NCBI GenBank assembly: GCA_948759685.1
Contig: CAQBGY010000009.1
Coordinates: forward strand, 1 to 33,333
Reading direction: 5' to 3'
Length of the DNA: 33,333 nucleotides
DNA from: an uncultured Eubacterium sp.
Lineage (GTDB): Bacteria; Bacillota_A; Clostridia; Lachnospirales; Lachnospiraceae
Shown here: positions 18,281 to 24,529 of the stretch, in pieces
Position numbering within the stretch: the stretch's first letter is position 1
Layout: each line of letters opens with the position of its first letter
Position numbers and translations under genes: made by a program
The notes under the pieces: generated by a model
The model's input: the letters and a program-made list of their open reading frames with translations, nothing else
Databases searched by the model: none
Told to the model about the DNA's origin: nothing

Positions 18281-18301
18281 GGTAATCTCCTCTAATATAT
18301 T

Positions 18302-18319
18302 TGTGAAATCTATTTCACA
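18302..18319. promoter_or_regulatory. Palindrome in the secA leader
   Basis: Perfect 8-bp inverted repeat tgtgaaat/atttcaca separated by two bases, lying a few bases downstream of the predicted secA transcription start and about 20 bases before the start codon. It could be a repressor site or, as RNA, a small hairpin near the 5' end. No regulator can be named from the sequence. Confidence 0.5.
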
Positions 18320-18330
18320 CGCTAATCAAT

Positions 18331-18359
18331 ATATTACCATTTTCGTCATAGTAATTCAA
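18331..18359 (-). promoter_or_regulatory. Likely secA promoter
   Basis: On the minus strand TTGAAT (18354-18359), 17 bp, TAATAT (18331-18336), about 50 bp before the secA ATG and after the hpf terminator. Other AT-rich -10-like strings lie nearby, so the exact start is not certain. Confidence 0.5.
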
Positions 18360-18423
18360 CATCTTAGATTTTATATTATTGTAAATATTGTAAACTTTCC
18401 ATGAACAAGCATAAATTTACTAT

Positions 18424-18460
18424 AAAAAGAAAAAAGGCGGTGCCATTTTAGCACCACCTT
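18424..18460 (-). terminator. Intrinsic terminator of hpf
   Basis: On the minus strand aaggtggtgc (18451-18460) pairs fully with gcaccgcctt (18434-18443), with one G-U, a seven-base loop and a following T-rich run. It starts 13 bp after the hpf stop codon. Confidence 0.9.
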
Positions 18461-18472
18461 ATAAATATTCTT

Positions 18473-19009
18473 TTAGTCGAAAATCGGTTCAATTAATCCG
18501 TATGTTCCACCTTTTCTCTTGTAAACTACATTTACTTCATCTGTATCTGCATTTAAGAAAACAAAGAAGTTATGTCCTAATAATTCCATTTGTACACAAG
18601 CCTCTTCTGCATCCATAGGTTTTACACCAAAACTTTTGGTTCTTACAATCTTAACTGCATCCTCGTCATCCTCATAATCAGCATCAATATAGTCCGCTGT
18701 AAAATTATCTCGATATGATTTTTTCTTATCAATCAGTTTGTTCTTATACTTTACTAACTGACGCTCTATTGTCTCCTCAACCATGTCAATAGAAGCATAC
18801 ATATCTTCACTAATCTCTTCCGCTCTAATAATATTGCCTTTTACAGGAATTGTTACCTCCACCTTGTGATCGTTTCGGTTCACGCTGAGAGTTACATCTG
18901 CTCTAATCTCTTCTGCAAAGTACTTGTCCAACTTACCTAGTTTCTCATCAATAGCACTTTTGATGCCTTCTGTAACTTCAATATTTTTTCCGAAAATTTT
19001 AATTTTCAT
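18473..19009 (-). CDS. hpf: Ribosome hibernation promoting factor, long form
   Basis: Long HPF binds the 30S decoding region and dimerises 70S ribosomes into inactive 100S particles under starvation. The 178-residue length is that of long HPF. The N-terminal domain (1 to about 100) has the S30AE start MKIKIFGKNIEVTEGIKSAI and VEVTIPVKGNIIRAEE; the C-terminal dimerisation domain (about 120-178) has VRTKSFGVKPMDAEEACVQM and LGHNFFVFLNADT. A good promoter and GGAAAGGAAG ribosome site precede it and a terminator follows, so it is transcribed alone. Confidence 0.96.
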   Translation of the reverse strand: MKIKIFGKNIEVTEGIKSAIDEKLGKLDKYFAEEIRADVTLSVNRNDHKVEVTIPVKGNIIRAEEISEDMYASIDMVEETIERQLVKYKNKLIDKKKSYRDNFTADYIDADYEDDEDAVKIVRTKSFGVKPMDAEEACVQMELLGHNFFVFLNADTDEVNVVYKRKGGTYGLIEPIFD

Positions 19010-19041
19010 GGTACCACTTCCTTTCCTTATCTAGTACCTAA

Positions 19042-19071
19042 ATTATACCATACTCTGCATATGTTTAACAA
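19042..19071 (-). promoter_or_regulatory. Sigma-A promoter of hpf
   Basis: On the minus strand TTGTTA (19066-19071), 18 bp, consensus TATAAT (19042-19047), about 33 bp before the hpf ATG. Confidence 0.7.
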
Positions 19072-19392
19072 TGAAAAACACAAAATTTTCATTAGTTATA
19101 TTTTTAACTAAGTTATTGTGCAATTTACACAATATTATGCCTTTTTTCCTTTTTCGACGAATATTGACATAATTGTGTTAAACTCAAGTTATTAACATAT
19201 TTTTTTCTGCAATTTTTCTCGAAAATATGGGTTATTAACCGAGTTATTAACATTGTTAACCTTTTTTCGTGTTTTTTTATGTAAATCTTTGTCGAATCAA
19301 AAAAGAACAAATGTTTTGTAAACATGTAATGAAATTGTGCATTTTCTACATAAGTTCTTGACAACATATTGAAATATATACGTATAAAATAA
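19072..19392. other. AT-rich intergenic region upstream of hpf with repeated motifs
   Basis: About 320 bp without a supportable gene. Three copies of gttattaac lie at 19188-19196, 19231-19239 and 19243-19251, with a further partial copy attgttaac at 19252-19260. A perfect match to the Spo0A box, ttgtcgaa, lies at 19289-19296 on the plus strand, and a one-mismatch copy on the minus strand at 19153-19160. The region lies between the NlpC/P60 terminator and the hpf promoter, so it could control hpf. A 93-codon open frame here (19125-19406) has no ribosome site and begins inside the terminator; I do not call it. Confidence 0.5.
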
Positions 19393-19438
19393 GAAAAAAC
19401 TATCACAATGAAAGTGGTTTCATCATAATAGCTTTTTT
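19393..19438 (-). terminator. Terminator of the NlpC/P60 gene
   Basis: Fourteen-position stem between 418-431 and 400-413 of the 19 kb block, with a four-base loop. On the minus RNA all positions pair if G-U is allowed, and six T follow. The plus strand also ends in seven T, so it can act in both directions. Confidence 0.85.
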
Positions 19439-19450
19439 TATATTTGTTTT

Positions 19451-20758
19451 TTAATTTATAATTCTTCTAGCCGCACATGGTGAACCCATTCCACTGATAA
19501 TAATACCTGTAGATGGTGTTGACGCATGTATAATCTGTCCACCGCCAATATACATAGCTACATGGCTGATTGTAGAACTGTTATATTTGTAGAATAACAA
19601 GTCTCCCGGTAATAATGCACTCATAGAAACTGCTCTTCCATTATATACCTGAGTATAAGATGAACGGTTTAATGAATAGCCAAAATGTGCATACACTGAC
19701 ATTGTAAACCCTGAACAATCTGTTCCGTTTGTTAAACTGGAACCTCCATATACGTATGGATTTCCAAGGAACTGTTTTGCATATGCTACGACCGCTGACG
19801 CACCGGAACCTGATGCATTGCCATAAGATGGCTTCGATGTTGGCTTTGGTGTATTTGTCTTTGGTGGTGTATATGTATTATTACTATTATTGCTGTTGTT
19901 GTTTGCGTTTATATTACTGTTCTGAGCCGGCTCATCATTGTTATCAGACTGCTTATTCTGTTCAGCCTCTGCTGCTAACTGTGCCTGTCGTTCTCTTTCT
20001 TCCTGTTCTTTCTGTGCTTTAATCTTTGCTTTCTCTTCAGCATTGGTGATTGCTGTTTCCATATCTACACTTACTTTTACATAATCGGAAGATACCCAGC
20101 CACTGACACCATCGCCGATTTTCACTTTTACCCATTTACCATCATCACTGAATTTTTTAATAACATAATTTTCATTGTGGTAAACGTTCGTTACAATACT
20201 TCCCTTAGTATTGGCTGATTTTCTTACATGTACCCCGGAATCTTTTACATTGGCAAATACATATCCGTTATCTAATGCATTTGACTGTGCTTTTTTTCCT
20301 GTCACAAAATATTCTGCTTTAATATATCCTCTGCAATTTCCTGATACAATTTTGTACCATCCGCTTTTTGTGGTTTCAACAATTCTTGCACCACAATTAT
20401 TGTAAATTTTACCTACACGTTTTGACTTTGCATTCGGCTTTTTCCTGACGTTTACATAATCTTCCCGACCACCACTCACACGGGCAATGGCAATATCTGA
20501 AAACATCTTACTTTCTTTGCTTTCGTTTTTGTTTTCTACCTTTTGTACAGGCTGTGTTTTCTGCTCCGGCGCCGGAAGATATTTTGACAAGTCTTCTTCA
20601 CTTCCAACATTATTTATATATTCTTCTATCGCAACAGTAGCACCTGCGCTTGGTATTTCAGTATTTAATTCTTCTGCAAACACTGGCTGTGCAAGTGTTG
20701 TAGTCATCACTACTGTAAGCACTCCACTAATAATTTTCTCCACATTATAGCGTCTCAT
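19451..20758 (-). CDS. Secreted SH3b - NlpC/P60 cell-wall hydrolase
   Basis: A 435-residue exported peptidoglycan hydrolase. Residues 1 to about 28 are a signal peptide (hydrophobic IISGVLTVVMTTTLA, cleavage near VFA-EE). Two bacterial SH3 domains (about 98-155 and 166-230) should bind the wall. A charged, Glu/Gln-rich helix (235-268) and an Asn/Thr/Pro-rich linker (269-318) lead to the NlpC/P60 domain (320-435) with the catalytic triad C348 (DCSGF), H399 (SHVAMYIG) and H411. Such enzymes cut D-Glu-diamino-acid bonds in stem peptides during growth or cell separation. It is transcribed alone, from a strong promoter, with CGGAGG before the ATG. Confidence 0.94.
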   Translation of the reverse strand: MRRYNVEKIISGVLTVVMTTTLAQPVFAEELNTEIPSAGATVAIEEYINNVGSEEDLSKYLPAPEQKTQPVQKVENKNESKESKMFSDIAIARVSGGREDYVNVRKKPNAKSKRVGKIYNNCGARIVETTKSGWYKIVSGNCRGYIKAEYFVTGKKAQSNALDNGYVFANVKDSGVHVRKSANTKGSIVTNVYHNENYVIKKFSDDGKWVKVKIGDGVSGWVSSDYVKVSVDMETAITNAEEKAKIKAQKEQEERERQAQLAAEAEQNKQSDNNDEPAQNSNINANNNSNNSNNTYTPPKTNTPKPTSKPSYGNASGSGASAVVAYAKQFLGNPYVYGGSSLTNGTDCSGFTMSVYAHFGYSLNRSSYTQVYNGRAVSMSALLPGDLLFYKYNSSTISHVAMYIGGGQIIHASTPSTGIIISGMGSPCAARRIIN

Positions 20759-20813
20759 TTTTATACGCCTCCGTTATTTATTTTTATAGCCTAAATGTTA
20801 CAAATTTATTACA

Positions 20814-20842
20814 ATCATAACATTGCAGACAAACTATGTCAA
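20814..20842 (-). promoter_or_regulatory. Strong sigma-A promoter of the NlpC/P60 gene
   Basis: On the minus strand consensus TTGACA (20837-20842), 17 bp, TATGAT (20814-20819), leaving a leader of about 50 nt. The divergent SDR gene starts about 100 bp to the right, so both promoters share this short region. Confidence 0.75.
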
Positions 20843-20938
20843 CCAGTTTTATTATCATCTTGTAGCAATTCTTTTTTATCTATGGTATTTTATACGTAGA
20901 ATATTATTTTTTGTTGAAACACTTAATGGGAGATTATC

Positions 20939-21661
20939 ATGAAAAAATCAGCAATCGTAACCGGCGCTTCAGGGGAAATTGGAGCCGCCATTTCAGAACT
21001 ATTAATAACTCAGGGCTATTCTGTGATAGGTACTTATTACAGCAACGAAAAATCTATTGACGAATTGGCTCTGCGGCTTGGAAATAATTTTTTTCCTTTT
21101 CAGTGTGATTTATCAGATTTTGATACTGCAAAAAGTTTACTTACTTATATAGAAGAAAAACAATTTCAGGTAGAGGTTTTAATTAATAATGCAGGTATTT
21201 CTATTATCGGATTACTACAGGATTTGACACGAGAATCCTGGAACAATATATGGAATACAAATGTTACATCTGCCATTTCTCTTAGTCAGGCAGTAATTCC
21301 AGTCTTTTTGAAAGAAGGTAGTGGGAAAATCATTAATATTTCTTCTGTCTGGGGAAGCTGCGGAGCTTCCTGCGAGACAGCATACTCTGCAACAAAGGGG
21401 GCCGTCAATACATTTACCAAAGCGCTTGCCAAAGAACTGGCTCCTTCCAATATTCAGGTAAATGCTATTGCCTGTGGCATTATTGACACGAAAATGAACG
21501 CTCACCTAACCGACGAAGATGTAAAACAAATTGTAGACGAGATTCCTGCCGGACGTCTCGGAACACCGGCTGACGTTGCAAAGACCGTCTGTGCTCTCCT
21601 TACAGCCAGCCCATACATGACCGGTCAGATTATCACCTTAGATGGCGGCTGGACAGTATAA
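20939..21661 (+). CDS. SDR-family oxidoreductase (FabG-like)
   Basis: A 240-residue classical short-chain dehydrogenase, and the only plus-strand gene in the window. It has the NADP-binding TGASGEIG (8-15), NNAGIS (83-88), the catalytic S136, Y149 and K153 in ISSVWGSCGASCETAYSATKGA, and the C-terminal GQIITLDGGW. The WGxxGASCExxYSAxK block is one I associate with the Firmicute branch containing Bacillus YmfI, a reductase that finishes the 5-aminopentanol modification of EF-P; that assignment is from memory and should be treated as possible only. Otherwise a 3-oxoacyl-ACP or sugar/alcohol reductase. GGGAG precedes the ATG and a terminator follows. Confidence 0.9.
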   Translation: MKKSAIVTGASGEIGAAISELLITQGYSVIGTYYSNEKSIDELALRLGNNFFPFQCDLSDFDTAKSLLTYIEEKQFQVEVLINNAGISIIGLLQDLTRESWNNIWNTNVTSAISLSQAVIPVFLKEGSGKIINISSVWGSCGASCETAYSATKGAVNTFTKALAKELAPSNIQVNAIACGIIDTKMNAHLTDEDVKQIVDEIPAGRLGTPADVAKTVCALLTASPYMTGQIITLDGGWTV

Positions 21662-21696
21662 AAACAACATATTGTAAAATCTCTAAAAATACATAC

Positions 21697-21743
21697 AAGG
21701 GGCATATCACACTAAAAACTCTAGTACGATAGCCCCTTTTTTT
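21697..21743 (+). terminator. Terminator of the SDR gene
   Basis: Stem aaggggc (21697-21703) with gcccctt (21732-21738), extended by atatc/gata with a bulge, then seven T. The opposite strand carries a T-rich run as well, so it may also end the aldo/keto reductase transcript coming from the right. Confidence 0.75.
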
Positions 21744-21850
21744 ATCTTTTTTCTAAAATATTATCAACTAATTTTTGTAATTCTTCTTTATTAGATAAAT
21801 ATAATTCATATTTTAATACGAATAAAATACTATCTATACCATGAGATACC

Positions 21851-22654
21851 TTATTTTTTATCCAGATATGCCATATCCTCGTCACTAATTTCAAAATCAA
21901 CCTGTACGTTTGAAATAATTCTCTCTTCTTTTGTTGATTTCGGAATTGCTACTGCACCTTTCTGGATACAATATCTCACGCAAATCTGTGGAATTGTTGC
22001 ATTGTATTTCTCAGCAATCTTTGCAACATACTCATCATTTACCAACCCACCTGTAGCCAATGGTGAGTATGCCATCAACTGTATATTGTTCTCCTTACAT
22101 TTTGCTACAATATGCTCCTGTCTGTTTCCTACATGAAAACTTATCTGGTCTACCATAGGAACTACCTTACAATTATCCAGTATCGGCTGTATATGCTCCG
22201 GTGCAAAATTGGAAATTCCAATCGCTCTTGCTTTTCCACTCTCGTATATTTCTTCTAAAGCTTTCCAACTTTCAATATTTCCTTCTGTGCAGTCCATTCC
22301 CATTTTGTCCCATGGCCATGGTGCGTGAATCAAATACAAATCAATATATCCAAGTCCTAAATCTGACAATGACTCCTCAAAACATTTTTTTGCAATATCA
22401 TATCCTTTGCATTCTGCCGGAAGTTTTGTTGTCACAAAGATATCTTCTCTTGCAATTCCGAAATCCTTTATTGCTCTTCCTACGCTTGCCTCATTTCCAT
22501 ACGCTTTCGCAGTATCAATATGACGATAACCGTTTTTTAGTGCAAACATTACCGAATTATATGTATCTTCTCCGTCCGGTATCTGCCATGTACCAAGCCC
22601 AATCTTCGGAATCTTCACCCCATTTGCCAATGTGTAAGTTTCTTGTAATATCAT
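21851..22654 (-). CDS. Aldo/keto reductase
   Basis: A 267-residue NADPH-dependent aldo/keto reductase of the 2,5-diketo-gluconate reductase type. The catalytic tetrad D47, Y52, K77 and H110 is visible in HIDTAKAYGNE, VTTKLP and YLIHAPWPW, and the cofactor site in AIPKSTKEERI. AAGGAGG lies five bases before the ATG. It follows the beta-helix lipoprotein by 48 bp on the same strand and could be its operon partner, reducing a sugar or aldehyde product, but the substrate cannot be told from the sequence. Confidence 0.93.
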   Translation of the reverse strand: MILQETYTLANGVKIPKIGLGTWQIPDGEDTYNSVMFALKNGYRHIDTAKAYGNEASVGRAIKDFGIAREDIFVTTKLPAECKGYDIAKKCFEESLSDLGLGYIDLYLIHAPWPWDKMGMDCTEGNIESWKALEEIYESGKARAIGISNFAPEHIQPILDNCKVVPMVDQISFHVGNRQEHIVAKCKENNIQLMAYSPLATGGLVNDEYVAKIAEKYNATIPQICVRYCIQKGAVAIPKSTKEERIISNVQVDFEISDEDMAYLDKK

Positions 22655-22702
22655 TTCAACCTCCTTATATTTGCAAAATTCAACTTTTAATTAATAAACA
22701 CC

Positions 22703-24517
22703 TTATTGTATCAATCCATTTTCATATTCCATAATACGGGATGCATTTCCACCAAATTCTGTAGCATCACCTTTATCATTGATAACATGCAAAATCTTTC
22801 CATTTCCGTTTAATTTTACAGTACATGTATTATGTAATTTTACCCCCTTCTTATCGGGTACTTCTACGGCACTGAAAATCTCTATATCTGCATCTCTGTT
22901 ATAACAATAAGCACCGATACCATAACTTTCAAATTTGTTTACACCATCATCTACTTTAATGGATGCATACCCTTTCACTTGACCATCATGGCTCATATAT
23001 GCTTTCTGCTTTGGTGCATCATATGGCATTTCACTCTGATAGAAATATAATTTTCCATTGTCACCATTCCAAATTGTCTGATACTCCTGAAAATGTTCTA
23101 CAAATAATCCATACATAATGGCATTATCTCCATTAATAATAATGCCATTTGGAGCAGTGTTGACATCCCATCCTACATTCGTACTGTGGTCAGCCCGCCA
23201 TACCCAGAAATTGTCTCCTATTACATCATTGCTGTTTACAATAACACAGGTCTTAACCTTTCCTGCATATTTTCCACCGCCTACTCTAAAGTAAACATCA
23301 CTGAAACATAGAGGATTATCTGCATGAGATACATCTGTTTTCTCTTCTCCTATTCTCAAAAGAGTTTCTGATTCTTTTTCTCCTGCATCGAATAAGAGCC
23401 CGCAAACCTTAATGCCATCGACATCCGCAATTTCCATACATGCATTTCCATCTGCCGCCTCAAGCGTAGCCAATCCCATTCCATACATAATTGTATTTTC
23501 CTTAGACACTTTTAATGCCTTTTCTAACTTATAAATACCCGGTGTAAATAAAATATGTTTTCCACTTTCTAATGCCTTGTTGATAGTATCAGCATTATCC
23601 TTTGGATTTGCTATATAAAATGTGTTTAAGCTATAAAATGTTCCTTTTACTCCATCTTTCCATGATATTCCCTGTGCATCCTTTCTGATTTCCGGAACCA
23701 TAATACCATAGCCATTTTTTTCATCATAACAGATATATGGTTTTTCCTGAACCTTTGGTGCCTGTTTTACCGTAGTATAAGGGGCATACGGCCAAACGCC
23801 TGATGGTATGCTTGACGGGTCCTCTCCCACAAATACCATGTTCCATACGCCATTTTCCCAGAATCTCCATTGATTATTTCTACATAAATACTGCTGTTGG
23901 GAGCCGGATGAAACCATTCCGTCAAAATTAGAATCTGCAATAAATCCACCACTGGACCATCCCTCTCCGTCACTTAAAACAATTCCATCACTGGAATTTA
24001 CTCTCCTTAGGGAAACTGCCTGAGAATTTGCCCACATACAATATTCATTGATACTAAAATTTTCTGCACTTCTCCAGAAATTGCATGTAGCATTGTGATA
24101 CATCCAGTTTGCATCTACCCAGAGTTTATTGATATTTGTATCTTTCGGTGAAATGCCAAGACCTGCTGCCTGCGTGTAGTATCCCACATTTACAAGCAAC
24201 GACTTATCATATGTACCCGGCTTGAATAAAAGAGCATATCTTTCGTCACCAAACTGGTTTGTCTCCTGTTTTTTAAAAATCTCTGTCACTTTACTTTGTA
24301 TGTCTTCTGCTTTGTCTTCTGTATCAAAAACATAAACATTTTTTCCTAAAACAGCATCATCTGTTACCGCATCACCATCAGTAATATACTTTATTTGATT
24401 TCCTGTCTTTTCATCTGAAATAACAGTAGTTTTTTTATTATCTGTTTTACCGCTATCACAGCCAAAGCACATGGCTGCCATCAATATGATTATGGTTGCA
24501 ATTAAATATTTTCTCAT
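22703..24517 (-). CDS. Lipoprotein with right-handed beta-helix, putative polysaccharide-acting enzyme
   Basis: A 604-residue protein with a lipoprotein signal: hydrophobic residues 5-16 and a cysteine at 20 (MCFGC), so it should be anchored outside the membrane. The rest reads like a parallel beta-helix of the pectate-lyase superfamily: YALLFKPGTYD near 93, FWRSAENFSI, SGGFIADSNFDG, HILFTPGIYKLEKAL near 322, then VWRADHSTNVGWDVN, FVEHFQEYQTIWNGDNG and YFYQSEMPYDAP. As I remember, the same core occurs in secreted actinobacterial proteins labelled as coagulation-factor 5/8-domain proteins or, wrongly, adenylyl cyclases. Glycan cleavage is likely but unproven. GAAGGAG precedes the ATG; it starts 12 bp after the next beta-helix gene. 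Confidence 0.85.
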   Translation of the reverse strand: MRKYLIATIIILMAAMCFGCDSGKTDNKKTTVISDEKTGNQIKYITDGDAVTDDAVLGKNVYVFDTEDKAEDIQSKVTEIFKKQETNQFGDERYALLFKPGTYDKSLLVNVGYYTQAAGLGISPKDTNINKLWVDANWMYHNATCNFWRSAENFSINEYCMWANSQAVSLRRVNSSDGIVLSDGEGWSSGGFIADSNFDGMVSSGSQQQYLCRNNQWRFWENGVWNMVFVGEDPSSIPSGVWPYAPYTTVKQAPKVQEKPYICYDEKNGYGIMVPEIRKDAQGISWKDGVKGTFYSLNTFYIANPKDNADTINKALESGKHILFTPGIYKLEKALKVSKENTIMYGMGLATLEAADGNACMEIADVDGIKVCGLLFDAGEKESETLLRIGEEKTDVSHADNPLCFSDVYFRVGGGKYAGKVKTCVIVNSNDVIGDNFWVWRADHSTNVGWDVNTAPNGIIINGDNAIMYGLFVEHFQEYQTIWNGDNGKLYFYQSEMPYDAPKQKAYMSHDGQVKGYASIKVDDGVNKFESYGIGAYCYNRDADIEIFSAVEVPDKKGVKLHNTCTVKLNGNGKILHVINDKGDATEFGGNASRIMEYENGLIQ

Positions 24518-24529
24518 GTCTTTCTCCTT

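Noticed and set aside
19125..19406. 93-codon open frame on the minus strand upstream of hpf
   Set aside because: It has no ribosome binding site, begins inside the NlpC/P60 terminator stem, and its Phe/Tyr/Lys-rich composition is what AT-rich non-coding DNA gives.
19856..19925. Low-complexity repeat in the NlpC/P60 gene resembling a tandem repeat
   Set aside because: It encodes the Asn-rich linker between the wall-binding and catalytic domains; such linkers are common and the repeat is irregular.
22201..22734. 177-codon open frame on the plus strand
   Set aside because: Antisense shadow of the aldo/keto reductase, whose catalytic tetrad is intact.
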